Positions 30,034 to 40,305 of a stretch of 64,000 nucleotides of DNA are shown here, piece after piece (within the stretch, counting starts at the first letter, position 1; every line of letters starts with the position of its first letter). The notes beneath the pieces were generated by a model. It ran no database searches, was not told where the DNA came from, and worked only from the letters and a program-made list of their open reading frames with translations. The stretch is from positions 3,789,501 through 3,853,500 of the forward strand of contig NC_012491.1 of assembly GCF_000010165.1 (NCBI RefSeq). The letters run 5' to 3'. Source of the stretch: Brevibacillus brevis NBRC 100599. GTDB lineage: Bacteria > Bacillota > Bacilli > Brevibacillales > Brevibacillaceae. The position numbers and the translations under genes were made by a program.

Positions 30034-30270
30034 TATAACCCCATTCAATTGGAAAAGATGTTGAATAGCGACGCAACGGTGTCGCTGACAACCGCGGAGA
30101 AGACTTACGTTTCCCCATAAGCTCTTCCTCCGGTTTCTCCTCTCCCATAATTGAAAGGCTGTTCACTTAGGCGCACGACGTGTCTGATAGGAGCATTTCG
30201 TGCCATCGCTCCCTTCACCGGGAGGAGTTGAACGGTCGCCCCTCGTCATTTGGCGATGGGGTATTTTTTT
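30034..30270 (+). ncRNA. Possible structured RNA or attenuator leader
   Basis: This 438-base gap has no long ORF but several inverted repeats: GCGAC-N8-GTCGC (30068-30085), CCGCGGAGAAGA with TCTTCCTCCGG (30092-30133), CTCCC-N6-GGGAG (30209-30224), and a final TCGCC-N11-GGCGA followed by TGGGGTATTTTTTT (30236-30270). The 5' CCCCAT near 30039 can pair with ATGGGG next to the terminator. I could not match any riboswitch consensus. The plus strand is favoured because of the T-run. Confidence 0.4.
30236..30270 (+). terminator. Putative terminator of the 30 kb RNA
   Basis: TCGCC / GGCGA, or alternatively CCCC-TCG / CGA-TGGGG, followed by TATTTTTTT. The two alternative pairings would suit an attenuator. 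Confidence 0.55.
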
Positions 30271-30341
30271 GTGTCCAGCACATACTACATATACCTGCAA
30301 CACCTTCTTCATGTAGCTTGCCTGAAAGGAGTGAGTCATTC

Positions 30342-30485
30342 ATGGCAGAAAAGCGACCGTCCGCACAAAAGCTGAAGGCGTCCAAAGCCCAGTCCATTGC
30401 AGACCGCACAGGCAAAGACGTCGAGCTGGCGCGTGACATGCAATCGCGTGCAGATCAATCGGACATCGTCAAACATGGACAGTAG
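30342..30485 (+). CDS. Small hydrophilic protein, unknown function
   Basis: 47 residues, MAEKRPSAQKLKASKAQSIA at the start. AAAGGAG lies properly upstream and a terminator follows. It is rich in Lys, Ala, Ser, Asp and Gln, has no membrane segment and is probably disordered or helical. The gene lies between the possible structured RNA and Ku. I do not recognise the family; the composition recalls small spore or stress proteins. Confidence 0.65.
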   Translation: MAEKRPSAQKLKASKAQSIADRTGKDVELARDMQSRADQSDIVKHGQ

Positions 30486-30496
30486 CTGCATACAAT

Positions 30497-30528
30497 AGCC
30501 AGCCGCATCGAATCGGCTGGCTTTTTAC
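30497..30528 (+). terminator. Terminator after the 47-residue gene
   Basis: AGCCAGCCG-loop-CGGCTGGCTTTTT. Confidence 0.85.
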
Positions 30529-30608
30529 TTTTCCACCTTCAATTCCCTCGGCACTTCTTTTAAGCGGATACAGATACTAAACAAAATAACTGTGAAGGAG
30601 GTATCCGC

Positions 30609-31568
30609 ATGCATACGGTGTGGAAGGGCTCAATCAGCTTCGGCCTCGTCAATATACCTGTTCGTATGTTTACTGCAACGGAAGAGCGCGATATTCGCTT
30701 TCGTCAACTGCATAAAGAGTGCAATACCCCGATCAAGTACACGAAAATGTGCCCGCACTGTCAACGCGAGGTCGATACGAGCGAAATCGTCCGTGGCTTC
30801 GAATACGAAAAAGGACATTTTGTCATGATCGACGATGACGATCTGGAAGCCATTACGCCAGAAACACGCAGAGCCATTGAAATTATCGACTTCGTAGACT
30901 TGTCGGAGGTCGATCCCGTTTATTTTCATAAGAGCTATTTCCTATCTCCACAGGACACTGGCGAAAAAGCATACGCCTTGCTGCGATCGGCTATGGAACA
31001 GACAGGAAAAATCGGCGTTGCACAGGTGACGATGCGCAATCGGCAAAGCCTGGCCGTTATCCGACTGTATGAACATTGCATCATGCTGGAGACGATCTTC
31101 TATCCAGATGAGGTACGTCCCGTCAGTCAAGTACCTGCCTTGCCTGAAGCCACTGTACAGTTGGCCGAAAACGAACTGAAGATGGCAACTGAGCTCATTA
31201 GCAATATGACGATCCCTTTTGATCCGGCAAAATATACGGATGAATATCGATCCGATCTGCAAAAACTGATTGAGAAAAAATTGGAGGGTCAGGAGATCGC
31301 CACTGCACCTACCGTGGCAAGAACCAATGTTATCGATCTCATGCAGGCCCTAAAAGAAAGCTTGGAATCTACAGCTGGTCAAGCCGCTATGCCCATCAAA
31401 ATCGAGCCCGAACCAACTCCGTCAAAGCCTGCGCGAAAACGTACCACCGCTGCCTCCTCGTCCGAAAAAGAGCAGGCATCGAAAAAGGCGGCACCAGCCA
31501 GTCTGAAAAAGACTACGACTACTTCTACAACCAAAACACTCCGCAAAAAGAAGGCTACTTCTGGTTAG
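30609..31568 (+). CDS. ku: Ku protein, non-homologous end joining
   Basis: 319 residues. It forms a homodimeric ring on DNA ends and recruits the ligase. It begins MHTVWKGSISFGLVNIPVR, the typical bacterial Ku start; the core beta-barrel runs to about 250 and the tail (about 255-319) is Lys/Thr/Ala-rich and basic, as in Ku proteins that bind DNA internally. AAGGAGG precedes the ATG. No ligase is next to it; a ligase and a polymerase domain are encoded at 35.8 and 52.1 kb. Confidence 0.97.
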   Translation: MHTVWKGSISFGLVNIPVRMFTATEERDIRFRQLHKECNTPIKYTKMCPHCQREVDTSEIVRGFEYEKGHFVMIDDDDLEAITPETRRAIEIIDFVDLSEVDPVYFHKSYFLSPQDTGEKAYALLRSAMEQTGKIGVAQVTMRNRQSLAVIRLYEHCIMLETIFYPDEVRPVSQVPALPEATVQLAENELKMATELISNMTIPFDPAKYTDEYRSDLQKLIEKKLEGQEIATAPTVARTNVIDLMQALKESLESTAGQAAMPIKIEPEPTPSKPARKRTTAASSSEKEQASKKAAPASLKKTTTTSTTKTLRKKKATSG

Positions 31569-31577
31569 CTGCACACA

Positions 31578-31612
31578 CAAAAAAACCTGCCCACACTGGA
31601 CAGGTTTTTTTG
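31578..31612. terminator. Bidirectional terminator between ku and the CDF gene
   Basis: AAAAAACCTG-loop-CAGGTTTTTTT serves both convergent genes. Confidence 0.88.
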
Positions 31613-31629
31613 TATTCCCATGACGAAAT

Positions 31630-32511
31630 CTAGCTAGGCGCCATTTTTCTACACGGTTCAATATGGATATGAACGGCGTTAATGCGGTGAATCTTGCGCA
31701 TCTGTTCTTCAATTTTTTCGGTGATGGTGTGACTCTCCACCACATTCAGACCGGGATCTACATGGATCACAACATCAACCAGCACGCTGCTCCCATGGTA
31801 GCGAGCTTTGATGTCACTGATATCCCTTACCCCTGAAATCGAGGAAATCGTAGCCCGCAGGTCCGCAAGGTCGCTCTCGTCAAACCCATCTGTCAAACGG
31901 TGGGTTGCTTCCCTGAAAATGTCCCACGCAGTCTTCAAAATGATGAGACCAACAACAAAAGCAGCTAACGGATCGAGCCAATGCAATTGAAACTGTGCGC
32001 CAGCCACCCCGATAAACGTCCCGATACTGACGAATGCGTCTGAACGGTTGTCAGCCGCTGCTGCATCTAGTGCTTGGCTGTTTGTTTTGATAGCGAGCTT
32101 TTTATTGTAGCGATAGACAAAAAGCATAATGACCGCAGTCGCAAGTGCTGTCCACCCTGCCAACAGGTCAGGAGCCGAATTTTTCGGGTCAAACAAGGAT
32201 GGTACAGCATTCGTAATAACCTGAACTCCGACAAATAGCATAATAAATGATGCGACAAGTGCTGAAATCGTCTCCGCCCGGAAATGGCCATACGGGTGAT
32301 CATTATCAGGTGGTTTCCTTGCAATACGCAGCCCGATCAAAACAGCAATCGATGCGACAACATCTGTTGAGTTGTTAAGACCGTCGGCCATTAAAGCTTC
32401 TGACGCAGTGACATACGCAACTCCTATTTTTAATACAGAGCAGAAAATGTAGGCGAAAATACTCACCCACGCTCCACGTTCTCCTTGTTTTAGATCCGAA
32501 TAAACATCCAT
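31630..32511 (-). CDS. Cation diffusion facilitator family transporter
   Basis: 293 residues with about six membrane segments in the first 200 and a cytoplasmic ferredoxin-like domain after that. It exports divalent metal ions by proton antiport. Metal-site residues are visible in the second segment (LMADGLNNSTDVVAS) and fifth segment (AAADNRSDAFVS); the C-terminal part has VDVVIHVDPGLNV. The metal (Zn, Fe, Mn or Co) cannot be told from the sequence alone. Confidence 0.93.
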   Translation of the reverse strand: MDVYSDLKQGERGAWVSIFAYIFCSVLKIGVAYVTASEALMADGLNNSTDVVASIAVLIGLRIARKPPDNDHPYGHFRAETISALVASFIMLFVGVQVITNAVPSLFDPKNSAPDLLAGWTALATAVIMLFVYRYNKKLAIKTNSQALDAAAADNRSDAFVSIGTFIGVAGAQFQLHWLDPLAAFVVGLIILKTAWDIFREATHRLTDGFDESDLADLRATISSISGVRDISDIKARYHGSSVLVDVVIHVDPGLNVVESHTITEKIEEQMRKIHRINAVHIHIEPCRKMAPS

Positions 32512-32712
32512 ACCTCATCACCTCAAAATACTTCTCCATCCTGCTTCGACAGCGATGAATATCAAAGCGCTGGAAGCAGTTGCTTTTTTTCGAACTTCAT
32601 CGTAACAGATCGGAATCATGTGGGTCTACAGAAACAGTTTTAGTCCGATTCACGAGAATAGGGGGGAGGAAAATGTGTTGCACACCTGCAATTTCCTGCT
32701 GGAAAATTTCCC

Positions 32713-32741
32713 TTGAATTTAAATGGACTTCCCGTTATCCT
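32713..32741 (+). promoter_or_regulatory. Promoter of the thiC riboswitch transcript
   Basis: TTGAAT (32713-32718), 17 bases, TATCCT (32736-32741), ending 20-odd bases before the riboswitch. Confidence 0.5.
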
Positions 32742-32762
32742 ATTCTTGCAATCCAAAATAAA

Positions 32763-32856
32763 AAAGCACGGGAGCTTGGGATTCACCAGGCTGAGAGGAT
32801 GGTACTGTGCCATCGACCGTTGAACCTGAACTGGGTAATGCCAGCGGAGGAATGTC
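32763..32856 (+). promoter_or_regulatory. TPP riboswitch (thi box)
   Basis: The THI element is clear: CAGGCTGAGAGGATGG, then TGAACCTGAACTGGGTAATG and CCAGCGGAGGAA. It binds thiamine pyrophosphate. Located upstream of thiC, it should switch off thiamine pyrimidine synthesis when TPP is abundant. Confidence 0.96.
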
Positions 32857-32919
32857 ATATACGACACGAAAAGACGCGCGTATCTTTAGGATACCCGTTT
32901 CTTCTCTACTCTCGCGTTG

Positions 32920-32949
32920 GCGTCGCATATTGTTTATGCGGCGCTTTTT
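32920..32949 (+). terminator. Riboswitch-controlled terminator
   Basis: GCGTCGCATA-N5-TATGCGGCGC (one G-T pair) followed by TTTTT, 64 bases past the thi box and before thiC. It is the probable expression platform, so control is by transcription termination. Confidence 0.8.
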
Positions 32950-32975
32950 CGCGGAAGTTTCTTTCGCCTCCCTAA

Positions 32976-34772
<1,797 letters not shown>

Positions 34773-34787
34773 TCAAGGGGGATGCAT

Positions 34788-34958
34788 ATGGAGGAAGCCA
34801 GTCGTTTACGCGAAAAGATCATTCGACTAGAGGCTGAGCTAGAGCAATTTAAACAACAATTGCGACTCATTCAACAAGACTGCAGCCACGTCTATATCGA
34901 AACTCCACTTACGCGAACATGCTCCAAGTGCCTGCAATCCGAAAGCCTCTATTATTAA
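34788..34958 (+). CDS. Small coiled-coil/Cys-rich protein
   Basis: 56 residues, 15 bases after thiC and with AAGGGGG upstream. The first half is a Glu/Gln/Leu-rich helix. The second half has CSH and CSKC, which could form a small zinc site, and ends SESLYY. I do not know its function. It is likely co-transcribed with thiC under the TPP riboswitch and is followed by the shared terminator. Confidence 0.75.
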   Translation: MEEASRLREKIIRLEAELEQFKQQLRLIQQDCSHVYIETPLTRTCSKCLQSESLYY

Positions 34959-34961
34959 TAG

Positions 34962-35003
34962 AAAAAGGTCGAAATCCTTTCCGGAGGATCTCGACCTTTT
35001 TTC
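34962..35003. terminator. Bidirectional terminator after the thiC unit
   Basis: AAAAAGGTCGA / TCGACCTTTTTT stem with T-runs on both strands; it also serves the convergent gene at 35008. Confidence 0.9.
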
Positions 35004-35007
35004 TTGC

Positions 35008-35337
35008 TTATTTCGCTGTACCGACCTGCAACGGAAGTCCTTCCTTATAATAGAGAGTAGGCGATAGCAGGATGAAGAAAATATGGACATGCAAAAAGCC
35101 TTGCTTCTTCAAAATGCCGTGTACGGCGCTTGCAATCGCATCATGTTGCCTTTGTTCACGGGGAAACATCATGATCTCTACAGACAAAGGACTGTTTGTC
35201 AATTGCTCTACCTGAAGCAGCTCCAATTTCACCTTTTCCTGAGCTACTTCAGCATTTTTGGAAAACTCTTCTATAAGAATCTGGGAAATGGGCTCTATGT
35301 CTTGCTTCGCAAAGCCTTTAAACCGAAGAAACGGCAA
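35008..35337 (-). CDS. DUF1904-like small protein
   Basis: 109 residues from TTG 35337, six bases after GAAGGA. It begins MPFLRFKGFAKQDIEPIS and looks like the tautomerase-like DUF1904 family by its N-terminal pattern and length; no activity is known. It is a single gene with its own strong promoter and a terminator shared with the thiC unit. Confidence 0.75.
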   Translation of the reverse strand: MPFLRFKGFAKQDIEPISQILIEEFSKNAEVAQEKVKLELLQVEQLTNSPLSVEIMMFPREQRQHDAIASAVHGILKKQGFLHVHIFFILLSPTLYYKEGLPLQVGTAK

Positions 35338-35373
35338 GTCAATTCCTTCTTTCGTAAATAAGTTCGCACAGTC

Positions 35374-35403
35374 ATTATAAACAAGTCTCTAATTGTATAT
35401 CAA
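35374..35403 (-). promoter_or_regulatory. Sigma-A promoter of the DUF1904-like gene
   Basis: Minus strand: TTGATA (35398-35403), 18 bases, TATAAT (35374-35379). Confidence 0.75.
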
Positions 35404-35713
35404 TGAAAAAAGGATTAAAGAAAGTGAACAACAAACATTCGCAACTGGAGCAAGAGACGCTAAGAGGGCCATATCAGAGAGCAGCTCCCTTCCCATGAGG
35501 TGTGGTGGACGTACCACGGAAGGAGGAAGCAGCTCAACCAGATACAGCCCAAATCCGCTTAACCGATCAGTTCTTTATACAGAGTAGTATAGCTTGAATT
35601 CAATACTTAATCAATAAAAAAGTTTCGTAAAATTCCAACAAGAATCCATCCACTCACACCGAATGATCGCCCGGTGAATTTTCAACTTTCGGAATCAAAG
35701 GATGATTTCGTGG
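35404..35713. other. Intergenic stretch without a supported gene
   Basis: It holds only short ORFs without ribosome binding sites and one small palindrome around 35503-35518 (GTGGTGGACGTACCAC). I see nothing else I can support. Confidence 0.5.
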
Positions 35714-35750
35714 AAAAACATCCCACTATTTAAGATGAGGGATGTTTTTT
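35714..35750 (-). terminator. Terminator of the DNA ligase gene
   Basis: AACATCCC-loop-GGGATGTT with T-runs on both sides, 28 bases past the ligase stop. Confidence 0.82.
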
Positions 35751-35777
35751 ATGTTCTATTTGTTGCACCATGAGAAT

Positions 35778-36713
35778 CTACTCCAAGACACAGTAATCAA
35801 CAGGTATATCAACAACTGCTTGAATACTCGGTTGCCGTAACGTATAGCCTTCTGTCCACTCCGCAAATTGTACCTTAACCGTGACACTTGGTCTCAGCCA
35901 CACAGCACCCTTGAACCTTGCTGGGGTATTTGCAAAGGGCCTATCATTTTGTATCAAAGGTACAATCTTTTCCGTCAGAGTCACCCAGTCATTTCGAGTT
36001 AATTTACCTGTTCCTGCGTGGCCTATATAAAATAAGCGCCCTTGGGGATCATACAGCCCTAACAAGAGAGAATTCACAACGTTATCACGCAGCGTAACTC
36101 CCCCGACTACAGCTATGGTGTCACGATAGTATTTTTTCTTTTGCCACTGTTTCTCTTTCCCACCAATGACGTATTTACTGTTTAGATTCTTCATAACAAT
36201 GCCTTCCATACCATGCTGTTTGATGACCTCATACATAGCGTTTCCATCATCATGACCTTCAACTAATTGTACATGGTCGTTGGGAATAATGATTTCTGAT
36301 AATAAGTTGAGACGCTCTCTCAATGTAAGATCGATTACCCACTCATTATTTGTAAATAGGACATCAAATATCATGTAGGTAATGGGGACAGCCTTCTGTG
36401 CCTGGCTGACTTTCTCCAATCGTCTAATCCCATCCCGACGCATCACTTCATGAAAGGACGGTTTTCCGTCAGCTCCTAGTGCAATCACTTCTCCATCTAA
36501 GATCACCGAGCGAGCCTTACAATATGTCTGTATGTCAGCTAACTCTGGGTATTGGTGAGTCCGCTCATTTATTCTCCGATTGTATAAATGAGTCCTTTGA
36601 CCATCAAAGTAAGTTAGGATTCGAACTCCATCCCATTTAACTTGGGCGATCCAGTCGTCCCCCTGGGGTATTACCTCACAGCTAATTGGCTCCATAGGTA
36701 TAATTGGATTCAT
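35778..36713 (-). CDS. ATP-dependent DNA ligase (LigD ligase domain, stand-alone)
   Basis: 311 residues. Lys26 in QVKWDGVRI is the AMP-accepting Lys of motif I; DGEVIAL, GMEGIVMKN and KWQKKKYYRD are motifs III, IV and V. The last 100 residues form the OB-fold. It contains only the ligase part of LigD: no polymerase or phosphoesterase domain. With Ku (30.6 kb) and the polymerase (52.1 kb) it should repair double-strand breaks, probably in spores, as in Bacillus; that is inference. Confidence 0.93.
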   Translation of the reverse strand: MNPIIPMEPISCEVIPQGDDWIAQVKWDGVRILTYFDGQRTHLYNRRINERTHQYPELADIQTYCKARSVILDGEVIALGADGKPSFHEVMRRDGIRRLEKVSQAQKAVPITYMIFDVLFTNNEWVIDLTLRERLNLLSEIIIPNDHVQLVEGHDDGNAMYEVIKQHGMEGIVMKNLNSKYVIGGKEKQWQKKKYYRDTIAVVGGVTLRDNVVNSLLLGLYDPQGRLFYIGHAGTGKLTRNDWVTLTEKIVPLIQNDRPFANTPARFKGAVWLRPSVTVKVQFAEWTEGYTLRQPSIQAVVDIPVDYCVLE

Positions 36714-36828
36714 TTTTCACCTCAGAAAAGGGAAATGTAGTATTATCTTATACTCTTCTTTATGGGAGTTTTTGTTGTTATTCATACCATCCTGTCACCC
36801 ACTATTTATTTGCTCTTTTCACATCATA

Positions 36829-36863
36829 AAAAAAATCTCCCACCCTTTCGAAAGGTGAGAGTT
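36829..36863 (-). terminator. Terminator downstream of the serine hydrolase
   Basis: Minus strand: CTCTCACC-TTTCGAAA-GGGTGGGAGATTTTTTTT. Confidence 0.78.
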
Positions 36864-37036
36864 TACATTGAATATAATAGATACGTGTGGTGATACCCCT
36901 TTTAATAATTATCGTTAGCTGTATGCATCTCTATCCCATAGTTTCTAAAACCGCTCGCTAGATATCCCCCTTGAACCAGAAAGGTAGATGTGTAACTATA
37001 AAAACGATAACAAAATTTATCAGTTTTCCTTTTTGC
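36864..37036. other. AT-rich 3' region of the serine hydrolase gene
   Basis: No ORF, repeat or structure that I can support. Confidence 0.4.
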
Positions 37037-38209
37037 CTACTTACTAAATTCAGCAAGTAAAATATTTTTAAAAGGATCAGGATTGTCAGCTTTTCCTAAG
37101 CTGTTCAAATTGACGGCTATCGTATGCTTACCTCCAAGTGTACCTCCAGCAAAAGTGCTAAACCCTGGAATGCCACCTGAGTGTCCCCATATCGAGACAC
37201 CGTTTGGAAGCTTCGTTTCATAGATTCCAAGGCCATATCCGATGATTTCAGCACTTCCTGTAGGAACTGTCGTAAACATTTGTTTTAGTTGCTGTTCCTT
37301 CAGTAATTTGCCACTAAGTAAGGAAGAGAAGAATTTGTTTAAGTCGTCAGCAGTAGAAATCATATCTCCAGCCGAGCTACCTATACTTGGGTTATAATAA
37401 GTAACGTCTATTAGCTCAATTGCTCCGTTTGGTTGGAAATATCCACGGGCATGGTTGGTGCCTGGAATAACGCTTGAATTGCCAGGTAGAAATGTATTCG
37501 ACAATTCAAGGGGTTCAATAATCCGATTTTCAATCTCTTCCGCATAGCTGTTTCCGGTTACTTTTTCAATAAGGATACCCAGTAATACGTATCCTGTGTT
37601 TGAATAAGACCAGCCCTTTCCTGGGGCAAAGTCTGGGGGCAGCGAAAGTCCCAACTTCACTAGTTCTTCAGCAGTAAACGATTTTTTTGTATTTTTAAAG
37701 AAATCAGCTTCTTCTGACCTTGAGTATTCGGCGATACCACTTGTATGATTCAATAACTGCCGGATAGTAATCTGTTTAGCATCATATCCGTTTCCTTGAA
37801 TGACACCAGGCAACCAATTTTCGATGGAGTCGTCTAGATTCAGGCGGTTTTCTGCAGCTAATTGAAGTACAACCGTTGCGGTGAACGTCTTCGTCACGCT
37901 GGCAATACGAAAGCGAAAATCTGTTTTCATTGGTTTCTTGGTGCTCAGATTCGCTACCCCAGCAGCATAACCCCACGTTTTTCCACCCTCAGAAGCTTTA
38001 GCAAGTATCCCCGGGAATCCAAAATGCAATGTATCCCGCATTGCTTGTTTGACGGAATTACGATCTCGTTGAATACTTTTGTCTGCCGAACTAGATACAT
38101 TTTCCGTGGACTCTGCTTTTACAATTGCGGTTGGTGTTGTGTATAACAGGGAACTTCCAGCTATTAAAAGGGCAAGACTTGCAAATGTAATTTGACTACG
38201 TGTTTTCAT
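37037..38209 (-). CDS. Exported serine hydrolase (class C beta-lactamase / DD-peptidase family)
   Basis: 390 residues from ATG 38209 (MKTRSQITFASL), after GAGGAG. A signal peptide covers about residues 1-33. The penicillin-recognising active site is complete: SVTK at 104-107, YSN at 202-204 and HSG at 343-345. Family members are beta-lactamases, DD-carboxypeptidases or esterases; which applies here cannot be told. The promoter carries the same triple CTTA repeat as the ABC transporter operon at 45.4 kb, so it may respond to envelope stress. Confidence 0.92.
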   Translation of the reverse strand: MKTRSQITFASLALLIAGSSLLYTTPTAIVKAESTENVSSSADKSIQRDRNSVKQAMRDTLHFGFPGILAKASEGGKTWGYAAGVANLSTKKPMKTDFRFRIASVTKTFTATVVLQLAAENRLNLDDSIENWLPGVIQGNGYDAKQITIRQLLNHTSGIAEYSRSEEADFFKNTKKSFTAEELVKLGLSLPPDFAPGKGWSYSNTGYVLLGILIEKVTGNSYAEEIENRIIEPLELSNTFLPGNSSVIPGTNHARGYFQPNGAIELIDVTYYNPSIGSSAGDMISTADDLNKFFSSLLSGKLLKEQQLKQMFTTVPTGSAEIIGYGLGIYETKLPNGVSIWGHSGGIPGFSTFAGGTLGGKHTIAVNLNSLGKADNPDPFKNILLAEFSK

Positions 38210-38413
38210 AAGGCATTCCTCTCCTCTATTCATATTGTATGAGTGGGTGGTTGCATGCTTGTTGTTTCGAACTAACTACACAGCTATCATCTTCACCAAA
38301 GACAAAAGGGCAACATGGAATTCGCAATTTGTTTTTCACATAAATATATCTTATCTAGCCCCCCTTTCACTCTTCTTTATATTTTTATCCTATACAATGA
38401 AAATTTCTTTTTT

Positions 38414-38439
38414 CTTATCCATACCTTACAAAATTCTTA
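38414..38439 (-). promoter_or_regulatory. Triple direct repeat, probable response-regulator box
   Basis: Plus strand: CTTA at 38414, 38425 and 38436, an 11-base period. A run TTTTTT lies just before it. On the minus strand the repeat TAAG abuts AAGAAA, followed 16 bases on by TATAGG, as a promoter of the serine hydrolase gene. An 11-base period is typical for OmpR/PhoB-family dimers. The same arrangement occurs at 45478. Confidence 0.7.
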
Positions 38440-38500
38440 CGTTCAAAATAGGATAGTAGAATGGATACCGATAAAATTCGTTGAGGGGTTAAACTGATAA

Positions 38501-38525
38501 TAAAAAAGACGCGTTTCTCGCGTCC
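38501..38525 (-). terminator. Terminator after the VanZ unit
   Basis: Minus strand: GACGCG-AGAAA-CGCGTCTTTTTTA, just past the 63-residue ORF. Confidence 0.82.
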
Positions 38526-38530
38526 GGTGC

Positions 38531-38722
38531 TTACTCTTCGTATGTGGGAATCCAGAATTCCTTCCCCTCATTTTCAATGATAATACACAAATCCCCGTTT
38601 AGTGTTTCTCTAATTTCCTTGATCTTTTCTAAAAAGCGGTCAATAGAATTACTCACTCTGCGCTCACACAGGATGTACTGTTCCTTACTCCCACCAATGT
38701 TGCATTCCACGGATTCCAACAT
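38531..38722 (-). CDS. Small protein overlapping the VanZ gene end
   Basis: 63 residues, overlapping the VanZ gene by 38 bases and ending right before a terminator. The C-terminal half (DRFLEKIKEIRETLNGDLCI and a charged EEGKEFW-like end) looks like a real folded domain rather than a shadow. No strong ribosome binding site is seen, so translation would be coupled. Function unknown. Confidence 0.5.
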   Translation of the reverse strand: MLESVECNIGGSKEQYILCERRVSNSIDRFLEKIKEIRETLNGDLCIIIENEGKEFWIPTYEE

Positions 38723-39596
38723 CCCACAGCTTAGCGTTTCCGGAAACGATAATGGTAATTTCGTTTACCTCGTTAAAAGGCATCTCCCTTAAAGCTTCTG
38801 CCCCTTGATAGGATTGTTCGTTTAACTGAGCTATTTCTTGTCCATCTACGATGATTTTGGCTTCACCCTTTGAGCCCCCATTGTCGGGAATGCCGAAATA
38901 GAAAGAAAGCCAGACATTTTTTTGGTTCCCCAGAATATAGTGGTACGTTTTGGTTGATTCCCCTTCACTGCTATACACGTTCATTTTCGGCTCTATTTGC
39001 TCACCTGCTACCGAAAAGCTTGGGAGATTCTCAGTCATCGGTGTAGTTCCTGTCATTTCTTTGACAACCGTTAATGATTGAACGGGGCCTTCTCTTTTTT
39101 TGAGGATTTCAGAGACAACCATGACTCCAAATACAAGTACAACAATAGTTAGAGCCGAAGCCATGAGCTTTTTATAAGAAAGGTTTGAAGAAAATCCAAC
39201 TCGATAGGCAACATAACCAATCGCTGCACCTATTGTATTGGATATCACATCATTTACATCAAAGCTACCTAGATAGGTTAGGGCCTGAACTGTTTCTAGA
39301 ACAAAAATCGTTAAGACAAACAAGGATATGAACTTCCCAAATCTTACACGATACAACAGGGGAAATAATATTCCAAAAGGGATGAAAGCAGCAACGTTTC
39401 CGAAATCAACAATCCATGAATAAGTTAGTTCTGGAAATGTAAGTGGTACTCCCTCTGGAACAAGTATAAAGGTGTATCCATCTACACTAGTTGCACCGTC
39501 GAGCCTGTTAAACGCAAAGAACATAAAAAATAAAATTAAAATTGTATAGCATATGGTCCCAACTAAGATGATTTTCCGTGATTTCGTTTCCATCAT
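38685..39596 (-). CDS. VanZ-like membrane protein
   Basis: 303 residues. The N-terminal half (about 10-180) has about four or five membrane segments, with NVAAFIPFGILFPLLYR and GSFDVNDVISNTIGAAIGY, the two conserved VanZ blocks. After a further segment (about 165-185) a C-terminal extracellular domain of about 120 residues follows, beta-rich by appearance. VanZ proteins give resistance to teicoplanin and some lipoglycopeptides; the C-terminal domain is unusual. No regulation is visible. Confidence 0.88.
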   Translation of the reverse strand: MMETKSRKIILVGTICYTILILFFMFFAFNRLDGATSVDGYTFILVPEGVPLTFPELTYSWIVDFGNVAAFIPFGILFPLLYRVRFGKFISLFVLTIFVLETVQALTYLGSFDVNDVISNTIGAAIGYVAYRVGFSSNLSYKKLMASALTIVVLVFGVMVVSEILKKREGPVQSLTVVKEMTGTTPMTENLPSFSVAGEQIEPKMNVYSSEGESTKTYHYILGNQKNVWLSFYFGIPDNGGSKGEAKIIVDGQEIAQLNEQSYQGAEALREMPFNEVNEITIIVSGNAKLWDVGIRGMQHWWE

Positions 39597-39781
39597 TTCA
39601 ATCTCCTTAAAGCTATTTTTTTCTGAATGATTTTACTTTGAATTGATACGTTTAACACAAAAAAGCGTTAGGTTTCTGTTGTAAATTGATCTATTTTTCG
39701 TTAAAAAAGAATAACACAGGATTTGCACTATTCTTCATCAACCTCAATCTCGTCTAATTCATCTAAGATTCCGGCAAGCAT

Positions 39782-40005
39782 TTATTCTTCCGCTTCAAAA
39801 GGCTCCCCATTAATATCTAAAGTTTTTTCCTTATACTGTTCATTCCATGGGACACCACAGGCTGCTGCGTATCTTTTGGGATCGTAGGGGATACCAACTT
39901 TTAGGACACTGTGGATAATTTTTGCAACCTTACCACACATATGTCCAATGGCTTTCCTCTTGGGCATTTGGTCTTCTACAGTCTCTCGTAGTATGCCGTA
40001 AAGAC
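39782..40005 (-). pseudogene. Remnant of an IS110-family transposase
   Basis: An ORF of 61 residues with KAIGHMCGKVAKIIHSVLKV and PYDPKRYAAACGVPW resembles the C-terminal end of IS110/IS1111 transposases. Just upstream, in another frame, VFTAYYERL followed by a stop matches the preceding conserved YY.RL block, so the gene is frameshifted. The N-terminal catalytic part is absent and no element ends are seen. Confidence 0.7.
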
Positions 40006-40305
40006 ATTATATGCAAAGAGAGTAGCTGAAGTTATGGTTCCTGTCAAAAAGCATACTTGTGTGTGTCACTAGATGTTAAATGACACAAATGCGTAACCTT
40101 CATGAAAGCATTCTAAACAAAGAGCATTCCTTTGACCGTATGTTTTCGATATTCAACTATAGCAGAGAGATTCCAGGTATGTCAGAGTCCAAATTACACC
40201 AATGTCTGTTGACATAAACTTTGTTTCTGTCCGTTGAACTAAAAATGATTGCTAACAATACCAGGCCTGATCATGATTATGGCAAACCTGGTACGATAAT
40301 GACAT

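Noticed and set aside
30085..30135. T-box-like ACCGCGG before a terminator
   Set aside because: The full T-box sequence (AGGGTGGNACCGCG) and a specifier stem are absent, and no tRNA synthetase or amino acid gene follows.
35393..35587. 64-residue plus-strand ORF, and a 31-residue ORF from ATG 35403
   Set aside because: No ribosome binding site, low-complexity Ser/Arg content and overlap with the strong promoter of the DUF1904-like gene on the other strand.
39732..39782. 17-residue acidic ORF (MLAGILDELDEIEVDEE) after the transposase remnant
   Set aside because: It is too short and lies in degraded sequence; it may be part of the old element's end but cannot be supported as a gene.
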